This document shows positions 23,380-35,600 of a DNA stretch of 64,000 nucleotides, in pieces (positions within the stretch are counted from its first letter, which is position 1; each line of letters opens with the position of its first letter). The stretch lies in contig JAIUJO010000300.1 of NCBI GenBank assembly GCA_023846275.1, positions 527,038 to 591,037 of the forward strand. The letters are read 5' to 3'. Under the pieces are notes generated by a model. That model was not told the origin of the DNA. It did no database searches and saw only the letters and a list, made by a program, of their open reading frames with translations. The position numbers were made by a program, and so were the translations under genes. This DNA comes from Vanilla planifolia. Taxonomy: Eukaryota > Streptophyta > Magnoliopsida > Asparagales > Orchidaceae.

Positions 23380-25602
23380 GTTTGATTAGTTAAGCCATAA
23401 ATGTTTAGAATTTAGTTTTAATCGGCCATTTTAGAGTGAATTAGTTTTAGTTTTGAAGAATGTGACATGCATTATTGAAGTTAGAAAATTATTATTATTG
23501 AAAGGAATTTGGGGGCATTTTGTAAGCTTCAAAGATTGAAGAAATCACTTAAAATTTTAAAAGGATTTTTTTAATGAAATAGTTAGTTTGTTGACTATTA
23601 ATCACAAGGCACGTCTCTAGTCATATCAATTTCAAATCCAATTTAAGCATTCAAATTACTTTATCGTTTGCTTAATTTAGAAAACATGTAAGATATTTTT
23701 TAATTTAATTTTGGTTAAATTTTAAAATTAAAATTGAGGAAAAAAATTCGATTTTGATAACACCAATGCATGACCAAAGTCAACACACTGAAGGTTGTTA
23801 AGCTCAAGAGAGATAAGGAAGCCTCAAGTTAAGAGACCATTGGAACATAGTTGGGTCAAGCCCTATCATGGTGAGGGTCTAGTCATTAACACAAATCAGG
23901 TAAGGCAAAGGAATGGTTGAGCTAGGAATAACTTGAGCAAATGTGTAATGTGTCTAGTTGGTTTGAAATATGTTAAACCTATAGGAAACAAGTGGCCTAA
24001 GAGATGAAATTCTTAGCCAACAGTACGGGAGCAAACCTGATTTAGGATAATAATATAAGTGCATAAAATGTAGAAATGCTTTTAATATCTTGTTATGTGG
24101 GAATAAAATGTTTTCCCAAGTTAAACTAGGCTGCAAGTATGCATGGCATCCCACAATCGAATTGTCGATCTGATGAATAAGATCTCACTTGCCTATTAAC
24201 ACTAGTTCAAGGATCTAATCAGAGAACCAAAACTTCAACCAATTTTACCAACAACCAGGACTTATTTTTCCATAGCAATTAACCTTTGCTACGATTAGGT
24301 GGCTAACAATGCTTCAATTTGAGTTTTATGGTTGAGATTATTCCCTCCTTTGTTATTGATAAATCAAATGTCCTAGATCTAATCCTCCACGATTAGGTGG
24401 CTAAGATGATCAAATGTTCCAAATCTAATCCTCCATGATCCAATCATCCATAATGTTTTTTACATTTATTAATCTAATAAACTAGAACATCTCCAACTAT
24501 ATCCAATGGCTTTAGTTGATCCCATCTAATAACTAATTTACTAGCAATTTGTTTTGTTAATGAAAAAGATGATTCATAGAATTTTGCATTTTATTTTGTA
24601 GTAGGATATAAAAAAATTTTCCTTAACTTTTTCAACTACTATGACCAAAGAGTTTTTTATAAAAATCTAAGAATTATGAATGAAAGGGATAATGTACTGA
24701 ACAAAATATTGAGATCTCAATAGAGTACTATGTAATATTACTATTATAAAATCTTCAAACAACTTACTATGGCTTAGTACTACTTGAACTTGAGAACTCT
24801 TCCATCTTATCCCAACGTTTGGAACTTTCCTCGCTTCTCTTCACAATTCTAAGAACATTGTTCCTTACGCTTTTCATTTATAAAATGTAAGAAATTGTAC
24901 CATTTTATTAGAAGTTTTTTCCTAGCTATAATTTTAATTTTTTAAGATTGTGCAAACCAACATCTGCAAAAGCTCGAGTTTAATTTTATGTTATTAAAAA
25001 ATCGATTTGGGCCGAAGCTCATAAAATCTTGGGTTATAGTTGAACTCCCAAAAGATAGTAGGTTTGGATGTGAATGGTCACGACAAACTTCTAGTTGTAA
25101 TTTTTTAATAGTGATGTTTTCCCCAACCATGGTTGGTTGAGGATTTAGGTTACAATTTAATGTAACCACCTAAACAATTTTTGAACTTTTCAAATTTTTA
25201 TTTTCTTAATAGTAATGAAGATCACAAATCATATATATAAATTTGAATAATAAGTTTTTCTAGAAAGTAAAACTATTTTTATAAAGAGTTTTCGAAAATT
25301 AAATATAATCGAAAAAAAAAGAAAATGTTTTTGAAACCCAATGAAAACTTTCCTCTTGTGGGATTCATGCACACTAATTTTTTTAATTGATTTTAGAGTG
25401 TGCTCCCTACAAATTGTTAGTCAAATTATTTCAATGATTAATCATGCATGTTTTATATATTTTATTAAATTTACTTAATTTATAAATTTGTTGCACTTTT
25501 ATTTTAATTTATATCTTATCTTTTAGAAATCTTACCAAAATACACGTGTTTGTTAATTTATTTGTTTAATTAAATTTTCAAGATTACTTCACTAGAGATT
25601 CA
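23380..25602 (+). repeat. copia-2 5' LTR
   Basis: It pairs with 30580-32605. Matching points include GACATGCATTATTGA near 23463 with TCATGCACTTTTCA near 30684, a palindromic TGAGATCTCA at 24710 and 31801, and ACCACCTAAAC near 25165 and 32263. The start is placed at TG (23379) with an uncertainty of about 40 bp and the end at CA (25601-25602). Transcription would start within this LTR, but I could not place a TATA box convincingly. It contains an exact 16-bp direct repeat (24291 and 24389). Confidence 0.85.
24291..24404 (+). repeat. Exact 16-bp direct repeat inside the 5' LTR
   Basis: ACGATTAGGTGGCTAA occurs at 24291-24306 and again at 24389-24404 without mismatch, a 98-bp shift. It is not evident in the 3' LTR, so it may be a local duplication after insertion or be lost on the other side. 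Confidence 0.9.
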
Positions 25603-25620
25603 TATTGGTGCAATTTTAGA
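25603..25620 (+). other. copia-2 possible primer-binding site
   Basis: TATTGGTGCAATTTTAG directly follows the LTR end. Copia elements commonly use TGGTATCAGAGC, complementary to initiator methionine tRNA; only TTGGT and scattered bases agree. The position is right but the match is weak. Confidence 0.35.
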
Positions 25621-25639
25621 TGAAGGTTTTTTATTTATT

Positions 25640-27080
25640 TTGTACACAATTATTTAAGGGTGAAGTTTATTTGTGCCAAAAAAATAGTCAGAACTTTTAT
25701 CAAATGAATTTACTTGGAAGACTTTGAAGTCATCACTAATCCATATGATATAACAAGAGGTTTAATCACCAATGTTATCAAAATGGTTAGCAAACCAAGT
25801 AGTGACGAAAGGTGAATGGCACAATTAAACGCTAGAGCACTCAACTACCTCCATTATAACATATATCTTAGTAAATGTAATCATGTTATGAAGTTGCATA
25901 TCGCACATGAACTTGTAATGAAATTAGAAGCAACTTATTATGGCACTTCACATGTTAAAAAAATAAAAATAAATATTCTTACTCTTGATTATAAGATCTT
26001 TTGAATATATCTAAAGAAACAATAAGTAACGTGTTTATGTGTTTTATGAATATTACTAATATATAAAAAATTTTTGGAAAGTTTTTTCTATTATAGATCA
26101 TATAAGAATATAGTGATAAGGATTCTAGCCAATGAGCATGATTCTCTCACCATCATAATAGAGTTAGCTAATGGCATAAATATAGACACATGGGTGAGTT
26201 AACTGAAGAGTTATTAATAATGTTGATAGAGAAGAATAAAAGAGTTGATGAGGAGGATTTCATAAGTAAGCGAAAGCATGGAGCATAGAAATATAAATAT
26301 CTAGCATTCAAAGCAAGCAGATATGATTTATACATGTAAACCATCTCCTTCATGGATTTGGAAGAAGTGGAAAATTTCCATATTAAATGTTTAACAAAAA
26401 CTTTTGGAAAATGTTTTGTAAATTGCTATTAGAAAAAAAGAAGGTAGAATAAGGAAGCACCATAATGTAGAGAATGTGGCAAAAGTTGCCATTTAAGGCT
26501 GGAATGTTTGTAGGTGAATGTCACTAAAAGGAAAAGAAAATGATGAGAATGAAGAAAAGGAAAGCTTTTCAACCTACTTGGAGTGCATTGGAAGATTTAG
26601 ATACAATCACTTCAAATGGTTTGGAGGAAGGAATGATATGCTTCATATCAAAGGATGATGAATCAAGTAAATCTAATGAAGAAGATGAGAATGAGATAAG
26701 TTATTGGTCCTGTGAATTTTTTGAAAATAATTACTTAGAAGCTATTAGTTCTTTAACTTATTTAATGTCTTCACATAAAAAACTAGAAAGGTCATACAAA
26801 AAAAATTGAACTTCTAGTTTTTATCATGAGAGAAATTGAGAAACTAAAGAAAAATACTTCAATTTTATGATAAAATACTTCTACGATTATTGAGAATGGC
26901 TTTAAATAAATCATTCATTTAAAAAAAAGAACTATTCTCTTGAGCATGAAATTTTGTTTTAATACTTCACATGTTTATTTTCTTAAGCATAAATTTAACT
27001 TTATTTTATAGCATATTTACAAGTATTTATATGTTAAATGCTTTTATTATTATAGAAATGGCCATACTATCAAGGATTAT
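25640..27080 (+). pseudogene. copia-2 gag remnant (UBN2-type capsid and zinc knuckle)
   Basis: Gag forms the virus-like particle. The capsid part (25816-26004) reads MAQLNARALNYLHYNIY, then LEATYYGTSHVKK and INILTLDYKIF, which fits the plant copia pattern .LNA+AM..L...L...........A...W..LE..YEGTS.VK.SK.N+L...YE.F. The acidic C-terminal part is open at 26540-26809 (TWSALEDLDT... with DDESSKSNEEDENE). The zinc knuckle is at 27039-27080: CFYYYRNGHTIKDY. It has C-x2-C-x4-H-x4-C spacing, but the second and fourth ligands are tyrosine (TGT to TAT type changes). The frame is broken between these parts. Confidence 0.88.
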
Positions 27081-27099
27081 AAAATTAAGAAAAACAATT

Positions 27100-27640
27100 T
27101 TATTTCAAAACTTTGTTTCAAATGTGTTATTAAGAATGACAATATGAATACTCTTGTACTGATTGTCAGTGGTTAACCCACACTTGCTTGGGTACCTTAT
27201 GTTAGGGAATAGAAATTTTGGTGTATTCGTAGGTTAGAAGTAGTATACATAGGAAGTATTTGAAGAAGATAGAATACAAATGAGACAATTCAAAGTAACA
27301 TTTTCTGATTACTAAGCCAAAGTTTACAATTTATGTGACTATAAATAGATAGAAAATGAAGGCCTAACTCTTGGATGTTTCATAGTAGATGTCCAAGACA
27401 TATGACTAGAGAATGATCAAAATTTATATAAATAGGATGTGGTCCAAATAGATAGGAAACAAAAAGAGAACTTCAAAAAGAAGATAGTTAGAATCAAAGA
27501 TGTAACTATGCCCAATTTTACACTTTAAAATGTGTTTTTCATTGAAGGATTAGAATTTAATAAAATTAGTACCAATCAATTATGTGATTCTAGGTATTTT
27601 TTTAGAATTGACACTCAATATTGCAAAATTTTAGGCATTG
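27100..27640 (+). pseudogene. copia-2 protease remnant
   Basis: WMFHSRCPRHMTRE at 27372-27413 matches the active-site stretch WYLDSGCSRHMTG/RE. The catalytic Asp-Ser-Gly is replaced by His-Ser-Arg, so the enzyme is dead even without the stops. Downstream, after frameshifts, IEGLEFNKISTNQLCDSRY near 27542-27598 fits the family's VEGLKYNLLSISQLCD. Lysine-rich KIVRIKDV near 27482-27505 fits G.I.G.G.+. Confidence 0.85.
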
Positions 27641-27729
27641 ATCGAGTGTTATTAGTTGGTAAAAGCAAATGTGACTATTATTATGACTGATCAATTAGTC
27701 ACAAGAACGTTAGAATGCTTAGTTGCACA

Positions 27730-28620
27730 TTCTAGTGACAACAGTTCATAGTATAGAGGACTAGGACATGCAAAATATTCCTCAAAAACTTAAGCATGCC
27801 AGATGTAGTTTGAGGTCTTCTTAAGCATAACAAGGCTAGTTAGAAAATTTATGAATCATGCAAATAAGGAGATCAAGTTAAATCATCTTTTAAAACTAAA
27901 AATTGACTAATGGCTAAATACTTTTAGAGATAATGTATTTAGACCTTTTGCACCACACAACCTTTAACTTTATGTAGAAAGATAATTATATTAATTATTG
28001 CTTCTGATTGTTTTAATATACTTGTGTAGTATTTCTTAGGAGATTTTGTTCATTTGATATGTGTGGTAGAATGGTAAACCAATATAGAACTCTTTTGTAT
28101 TCATAGTAATAATAATTTTAGTTTAATATTATGGAATTTTATGATTATTGCAGAGGCAAATGTGTAAAGAATCAATTTATATGTCATTATGCATCTCAAA
28201 ATAATTGGATTGTATAATGAAAGAATAGAACATGGTAGAGATTAGCAGACACTTGTTGTTGAATACAACCTACAAAAGTACCTTTTTGATGAAATAATTA
28301 ACATCACTTGTTTTATAAAAATGGAATTAATTTAAGATCAAAGCTTGAGAAAACACCTTGTGATTTATTTAAAAATATTACATTGAATGTTCGCTACTAT
28401 CAAATATTTTCATGTAAATTCACTAATCAAAATAATGAAAGAGCAAACTTGAATAATTTTGATGAAAAAGAAAGCATAATAATCTTCATAGGATACTCTG
28501 CTTTTACAAAGCCTTATGGAGCTTATAACAGAAGATACTTAAAAGGTTGAGTAAGCAATGCATGTAGTATTTGATGACTCTATTCAGAAGGAAAAAAATA
28601 AAATATTAGATTAATAGCTA
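27730..28620 (+). pseudogene. copia-2 integrase remnant
   Basis: WHSSDNSS and LGHAKYSSKT (27730-27790) correspond to WHRRLGHA..., and ESC and KSSFKTKN near 27855-27903 to C.AC..GK..KSSFK. The catalytic core is badly broken. The C-terminal segment is open at 28308-28550: KLEKTPCDLFKN, NVRYYQIFSCKF, then FIGYSAFTKPYGAYNRRYLK. It fits ...LKKTPYELW...P....F..FGCK.........K.D.....+FLGYS...KAYRV+N.RT. AMHVVFDDS follows at about 28557-28584 after one stop, matching the family's SMHVVFDE. Confidence 0.88.
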
Positions 28621-29089
28621 GAGTCTTTGAAGAACTTAGACATGAATAAGGATCAACATAAAAGTGAAAAAAAAGAGGAAGGGACTAATCATCAATTGCA
28701 TAAAGATTAAAAGTGTTAAGCTTCACATCCCAAAGAATTAATTATAAGAGAAGTTAATTTTTGTATTAAGACTAAAGCCTCTATAAGAGGTCTTAGTCAA
28801 TCTATTTGTATCTTCTACAAAAGCAATATATATTGTAGAAGCTCTGAAGGATGATTATTTTTGTTTTAGATATAAATGAAGAGTTGGATCAGTTTAAGAG
28901 AAGCCTAGTGTGAAAAATAGTTCTTAGGCCTAATGATCAACATGTAATTTGAAACAAAGGGAAGTTAAAAAATAACACAAGTGAAAATGAAATGATTATG
29001 AGAAATAAGGCTAAGATTATTGCTTATCGTTATAACTAATTTTAAGTTATTAGTTTTAACGAGGTATTTGTGTTAGTAGTAAGATTAGA

Positions 29090-29718
29090 GGTCATTTGAC
29101 ATCTCTTAGCAAATTCATTTAATAATAATTTTAAATAAATTTAAATAGATGTAAAAACTTCATTTTTTAAAATTTTGTAATAGAAGAAGAGTATCTATAA
29201 CAACCCTAGGGTTTGAGACCAATGCACATTGTAATAATGTATATGAGCTTAAGAACGTACTTTATAGTGTTAAGGAAGCTCCGTATGCATGGTATCATAG
29301 ATTGAATAATTATATGGTTAATAGTGTTTTTAAGAAAGACAAAGAGAATACAACACTATTGCTAAAATCTCTAGATGATATTTTATCACTTGTAAACATT
29401 TATGTTGATGACATAAATATTGGAAGTGCTAATGAAAAAATGTGTAAAGAATTTTGGGACATAATGGCAATGGAGTTTGATAAGAGTATGATGGGTGAGA
29501 TGAATTTATTCTTTGGAAGTCAAATTGAACAACTAAATGATAGGATATTTATTTCACAAACTAATTTTTTAAAACAATCATTCAACAAATTTGATCATAA
29601 AAATATGAAACATAAAAAGTTACACATGAATCAGTTAGTTTATTTAAATTTAGATGACGTAAGGAGATCCACTATCCAAAAACTTCCTAATAACCTTACC
29701 AGATCCCTAACATTTTGA
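29090..29718 (+). pseudogene. copia-2 reverse transcriptase remnant
   Basis: The reverse transcriptase copies element RNA into DNA. VLYSVKEAPYAWYHRLNNY (29260-29316) fits ALYGLKQAPRAWY.RL. In the same frame, YVDDINIGSANEKMCKEF starts at 29401, so the YVDD catalytic box is intact, followed by EFDKSMMGEMNLFFGSQIEQ and IFISQTNFLKQ. The open stretch from 29302 to 29718 (138 codons) is the longest real coding relic in the window. The N-terminal fingers (about 29090-29250) are stop-ridden. Downstream it breaks at 29716, before the RNase H. Confidence 0.92.
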
Positions 29719-29749
29719 TAGTTAATAAAGCAAACGTCTAATTTAGTTT

Positions 29750-30335
29750 TATCTTATCTGTTATACTCCAATAAAATCCTAGGGAAATCAATATAAAGGT
29801 AGTTAAATCAATCTTTAAATACTTAAAAGGTACAATAAACTTAGAATTATTGTACCTTAAAAATACTCTTCCATGTGATCTTGTAGGTCACATAGATTGA
29901 AATTTTGTAAGCTCTATGGTAGGTTAGAATAGTATCTCAAATGAATCTTAATTTCTAAAAAATTTCCCAATTTAATTATCAGCAAAGAAGCAATTTTCTT
30001 AGCATCATTAACCATTGGGGTCAGTTATGTCGTGGCCCAAAGCTGCGTTGCTTAAGTGCAATTGTTGTGAAACAAAACTTCAAGATTATGTTTTAGATCT
30101 CTCATATAATCCCATTAAAATAATAATACTAGTTCCTTGGCCTTAGAAATGGATCAAGTTCATCATTTGAAGGCCGATCACATAAATGTAAGATATCATG
30201 TTATTAGAGATCAAGTAGTTAAAGCCTTAATAGAATATGAATGCATTTCTGCAAAGAAAAAATTCACAGATGTATTCACTAAATCACTTCCAACAATTCA
30301 ATTTCAAATCATATGGCAATAACTAGTTGTAACGT
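29750..30335 (+). pseudogene. copia-2 RNase H remnant
   Basis: NPREINIK with FKYLKGTINLELLYL near 29779-29860 fits NPKESHL.AVKRIF.YLKGT..LGL.Y. The middle part is broken; QSCVA-like residues near 30035-30060 fit CCAQ. The C-terminus is open at 30137-30322: EMDQVHHLKADHINVRYHVI then RDQVVKALIEYECISAKKKF and TDVFTKSLP. This fits TKHIDIRHHFIRDHVEKG.IEL.F+.TE.QLAD+FTKPL, the end of copia pol. Confidence 0.88.
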
Positions 30336-30359
30336 AAATTTTGTAAATTGTACCTCCTT

Positions 30360-30580
30360 TTTATGGTGCAAAAGGGGGACGACGATCATGATTTGGATTA
30401 AATTTAGAATAGTCATATAGTGAGGGGCTTCACATAGTAAAGAGAGGTATGACACAAGGGAAAGCATATATTCATTATTTTTAATACCTTTTATAATAAT
30501 GATATTTATTAAATATATGTTTAACTTGACATATTTTTATCTAAACAATTATGTCTCATGGTTTTCAAAAGGATGACATT
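30360..30580 (+). other. copia-2 polypurine tracts and LTR junction
   Basis: Two purine runs follow pol: AAAAGGGGGA (30370-30379) and AAAAGGATGA (30567-30576), the second immediately before TGTTAG at 30580. The latter position is where SIRE-type elements carry the run ...AAAAGGGGGAGATTG before their LTR, so it is the likely primer for plus-strand synthesis; the first may be an extra tract. Confidence 0.65.
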
Positions 30581-32605
30581 GTTAGTTCACCCTTATGCTT
30601 GTTGTGCTAAGTAATAAATCTTTAATATTCTATTTTTAATGCTTGTTTGGTAAGAATTAGGTTTTGTTTTCAAGAATTAGTCATGCACTTTTCATGATGA
30701 TAAATTAGTTATCCTGAAAGAGTCTTGGAGTGTTCACTAAGCTAAAAGGATTGCATAATTGCACATAAAATTAAAAAATATTTTCTTTTTTTTATGAAAT
30801 TAATTGTTATCTTGTTTACATTTAAACATAAGAAATATCTCTCAACTTGTATCAATTTGAAATCCTACTTATGCATTTTGATTATTCAATACTTTTTTAT
30901 TGAGAAAGAATCTTGGATTGTATTTTTCATTCACTTACCTTTCCTTTTTTAAATCTCACTCATGCATTTTTTGCAAATTTTATTTTGGTTAAATTATAAA
31001 AATGAAATTTAACAAAAATAATTCTATTTTTATAATTAATATATATATATCATATGGCAAACCCTGAAGCATGATTCAAGTCTAATGCACACTGGTCGAT
31101 CAAGCCCAAGCGAGCCTGAGAAGCCTTAGGTTACGAAACCTCTAGAACAAAATTTGTTGGAACCCTATCTTAGTTAGGGTGCAGTGGTAAACCTAGATTG
31201 TGTAATGTAGAGAAAGGATTGTGTTGGGTAGAACTTGAATAGGTGTGCAACGGGTTAAGTTAAACCCATATACGTTAAACCCTTAAGTTGCAAGGGCCTT
31301 GGGTGGTGTAATCCATCTCCTCATTGGTTCGATAGACAAGAGTTCACTAGATATTAAGCAATGCTTCATGTCTTAGATTAGATAACAAAAACCTCATTTG
31401 AAGTTTTCATAATTTTAGCATTCTCATTGCCATATTAGTTAACCTATGTCCAAATCAAATAGCTTTAAGCCCTCCATTTTGAGTCCTTTAACTAAGATCG
31501 TTCTAGCACTTACTATCGATGAATTGGATGGTATATATCTTATATGATATGACTAGATGGCGCAATTCTAATCCTCTCTTTTCCAACCATCCATAATTCT
31601 TTTGTAGAATCTTGTCATTCTCGTCACTAATTCCAAAGCTGTTATTTATGCCTTTATAGAAGCCATTTGATTTTTTTTATGTTTTTCTGTAGTTTCTTGT
31701 GAAGTTGTTTGTACTTGACCTTCTAATAGCTATGATCAAACATTTTAAATCAAAACCCAACCATTTTGAATGAATAAGCTAGTGAATACCAATAAAATTT
31801 TGAGATCTCAAAAGAGTGTTGCATGATATTCTTCTATTGTAAAAGTTCTTAATAACACACTATAGTTTAGTATTACTTGAAATTCAATACTCTTCCAACT
31901 ATGCCTAACACTTCTAATCTTTCAATTTATCATATTTTTTTTATAATTCTAACCCTATTGTGCTTTTCTTTGTTCATCAATAAGCATTTTAAGTATTTTG
32001 TTCTATTAAAATGTTTTCTTGTTACAATTTTCTTTTTATTTTGTGTTGTTCAGCCTAGTATTTGTGAAAAGTCGAGTTTTGTTTTGTGTCATTAAAAACT
32101 TTAGTTTGGGTTGACCTCACAAAAGCTTAGGTTATAATTGAACCCTTAAATGCTAACAAGTTTGAGGTCAAATTTAAAGAAAAATTATTTGTTTTAATTT
32201 CCATAATAGTAACATTTTTGTGACATAGGTTAATGGTGGACATAGGTTCTAATTTGATGTAAACCACCTAAACATTTTGTGATATTTTTTAATATTTTTT
32301 ATTAGTTATAACATTTTAAATTTTTTATATAAATTTCAATATGAAGGATTTGTCCCAAAGTAAAACTATTTCTACAAAATGTTTTTAAAATAAACATATT
32401 CCAAAGTATATAAAATATATTTTAATCCCCAAAATTCACTATCTTCTTATGGAATTCCCATGCACTCATTTTACTTGAAAATGTAAGAGTTTGATAATTT
32501 ATTATCTAGAACACTACAAGTTAAATAATATTAATTTATTACATAAGCATGTTAATTAATAAATAATTTTGGTAAACATGGCTTGATTATAGTGTATTCA
32601 TCATT
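30580..32605 (+). repeat. copia-2 3' LTR
   Basis: It begins TGTTAGTTCACCC right after the purine run and ends near ATTCATC (about 32605), the counterpart of the 5' LTR end at 25602. It is about 200 bp shorter than the 5' copy owing to scattered indels. The palindrome TGAGATCTCA (31801-31810) and the C/G-richer block at 31080-31330 correspond to the 5' copy. Divergence is high by eye, but I did not compute it. Confidence 0.83.
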
Positions 32606-32609
32606 AAAA

Positions 32610-35600
32610 ATTACAAATGAAGAGAAAGTTTCGAACATATTTTATCCTAATCCTAGTGACAAATAGCAATTAGCAAATATTATAAAATTAGTTAACTACT
32701 TTACTAGAAATTAGCAACATCTAGACGTATAATTTTGAAGTTCATCTAACTTTATGATCTGAGTGGTCATATCCACGGGTAAGATTTTCTTGTCTTTTGT
32801 CTTATGACTCCTCTACTTCTTCTTGCTTGTGCCACTCTTTCTCCACTTTTTCTTGGTTAGTTATAAAGGAAAGAAGTGTAACTTGGGCTTCTAAGCTAAT
32901 TAAGTAATGCATATTATATATAAATGACCATAAATCCTTAATCTATTTTAGTATTATCCATGACTAGTATTATGTAGTGCTACTAACGATGTCTTAATCC
33001 CTTAATGCAAATGTAAGCTCCACTATCAAAGTTGATTCCAAATTTAGATTTAGGGCACCATAGCTCTAATAGTTTGGATTAAGAGAAACTAATATTCCAT
33101 TATCAACTATTAATTCCTCTTATTGTAACTAGACCATTTTATTTTTTTTTTTTGCATGATAATGCACAATAGAAAAGTTTTTTGTCATAATGTAATGATT
33201 ATCCTATGTGACCCCACTTTGAGCTTGATGATATATAAGCTAGAACTAATTTTATTGTATGATATTTAACTCTCCACACATGGACCATTTTTCTACTCTT
33301 ATTTTTATACATGTATGTTCCATGACTTCACACTTGTATAACCATAGGATCACCTCCATGTTTTTCCTTAATCCCCATGTATGCTATTGCAATTAGCTAA
33401 GTTAGCTAAGTTTTGTAGTTCATGACATTTCTCTATTTGTTATATTAGATCGCATTGTATCTCGTGCATGGCCATGTTGTTCAATACAAATTTTCTCTTT
33501 GTTGGCCATATTGTATATAAATAGTTATAATGCTCATGACATTATCATACTTATATCATAACCATGTTGTACTAGTTTGACCAAACTCCTTTTTAACAGC
33601 TTATTCACAATTGCATCTTGATTGGTTTAGTTAACAGATTGTCCAATAAGATTAACCAACATAGAAGTGTACTATATTGATCAAACGAAACTCATTGAAG
33701 TCTTTCCTACAATTTATTATGTCACCTTCTACCATCATACAATATAATTCTCCACACAGGCACAATAATAATCAAACTAACAAATTTACTAAAATATACA
33801 AGAAATAGCAATAGTATTAGTGGAATATGGAGACGTAGAATAAACTGAATTTTTATTAGAGTTAATTTTAATCTTATACATTGCAATTGAAGTGACTCAG
33901 ATCTAAGGAATGGGAACAACTTGGTTATAATTAGCTAGTTAAGGGGAAAAATTTAAGAGAAATACAAACACTAGAATGGATTTGTTCTTAACATAAGAAC
34001 AACATAATATATCTTCACTTTTCTAATAGGATATTCAATAATTTATTGATTTATTTTTTTCTATTTAAGGTTTGAAGATGCAGTAGGGCTAGACATTTCG
34101 TCACCTTCCAATAATGAGCTCTTCTAAGATCACCTACTCGATCAAAAAGCTAGGGAAAAGAAGCTCACAACAAGGAAGGAAATGTGTGATCTCAAGCTTC
34201 ATTTAGGCAGAAGGCAATACCTCCATTTTATCTATACCTTACTTTCTAAGGTAAGGAACCCTTTCTTTATCATAAAAGCCTACAATCATATTAAGGTAAT
34301 GATAATTAACTAAATATTCACCAGGAATGTCAGTAGAATATGGACTAAGATCCATTACTCTTTTGTCTTAATGTTAAGATTTTACAAGCTGAACTTTGCC
34401 TGTCTTCATAGTAATGGAGTCATTATATTTTTGTTTGATAGTTAAATTGCATTTTCAAGTTTCCTTAAAATTTCTTGTTTTAATCAAGTATGAATTTTAT
34501 AAATTTTGGTAATTAGAAGTTGTCTAACAAGCTTGACTAAAACTTTATGATTTTATTGTGAAATTGTGCTTGCAATATTCAACTACTTATTATAATAAAA
34601 CAAATGATAACGTTTTAAATATATGATTAAGTGAACACATTGAATTTTTGCAATTATTCTATGTTGGAATGGAATGAAACTATGTGGCTAAAACTTGCTG
34701 AGTTAATATGAGTTATTTCATGGCTTTGCATGGTGAAATATTAAATATTAAATATGAAAATTATTCATCAAGATACTATTTTTGAGGTTAATGATACTTT
34801 TTTGTTATCTGACCTTCTAAAAAGATTTTAATTTTCATGAACAACAAAGAAGACCTTGATTACTCGTGGAAGCCAAAAGTTTTATAAGATGACTACTTCC
34901 ACAAACGAATTAGGTTTCCAATGAAATGCAATTTTGATGTTGAGATTTCTTTTTTACAATTTTAAGTACTTGTGCTAATTGAGTAAGGTAGATTGATATT
35001 GTGATTTTGATAAAAGTTTGAAATTCATGCTAGAAATATTTCATGAATGTCATTCCTAAAAATTTTTCAATGAAGCTTTACTTTAACCAAATCATGAGTA
35101 AAAACATGTATTTTCATGTTTAAAATTTTAAATTTGAGGTATTGTTTTGTTTTTGCAATATTGACAAAACCTATAATACTAAGAAATCTTGTGTTTTATG
35201 ATAAATTAATTTCAAGCATGAATATGAAGATATTATTTTATTTTTTGTCATGAATGTTGCTATTGTAAGCATTGTGATTATGCTAATTATGCCTACAACT
35301 AAGAATTACTATGCAAACCGATGAATTAGAAAGCCTGATGGGCTTTGTTGGACAAAATAAGAAGTCTAAATTTTAACCTTTTTGGGTTCATTGGAGAATG
35401 GATTATTAATCAAAAATTAAAAGGCTAACTTTACATTTCATCAACTCAACCGAAGTCTAAAGGCCTAATGCAGTTGCCCAAGCCAACCTACGGATTAGTG
35501 TTGGGCATTTGCATATTTAAAATTTAAATGTGTTAGGTTTGAAATGTCAATGTTGTTTATCAAAATCTTGACTATATAAGATTTGAAATTTAAACACCTA

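Larger units (their letters stand above)
23380..32605 (+). mobile_element. copia-2: nearly complete, decayed Ty1/copia retrotransposon
   Basis: This element of about 9.2 kb keeps every landmark in order on the + strand: 5' LTR (23380-25602), a weak primer site, gag (about 25640-27080), protease (27372), integrase (about 27740-28560), reverse transcriptase (about 29090-29718), RNase H (about 29750-30330), polypurine runs (30370 and 30567) and 3' LTR (30580-32605). The shift between matching LTR positions is 7.09-7.24 kb. The gag wording, the long LTRs and the spacer of about 250 bp between pol and the 3' LTR suggest the SIRE/Maximus group. It cannot encode proteins: each domain has stops and frameshifts, and the LTRs are strongly diverged, so insertion was long ago. 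Confidence 0.9.

Noticed and set aside
31877..32095. 72-codon hydrophobic frame, plus strand
   Set aside because: It lies inside the 3' LTR of copia-2; T-rich DNA gives hydrophobic translations by chance.
34071..34251. Exon-like stretch with acceptor and donor signals
   Set aside because: All three + frames contain stops and no partner exon was found; splice-like words are common in AT-rich DNA.
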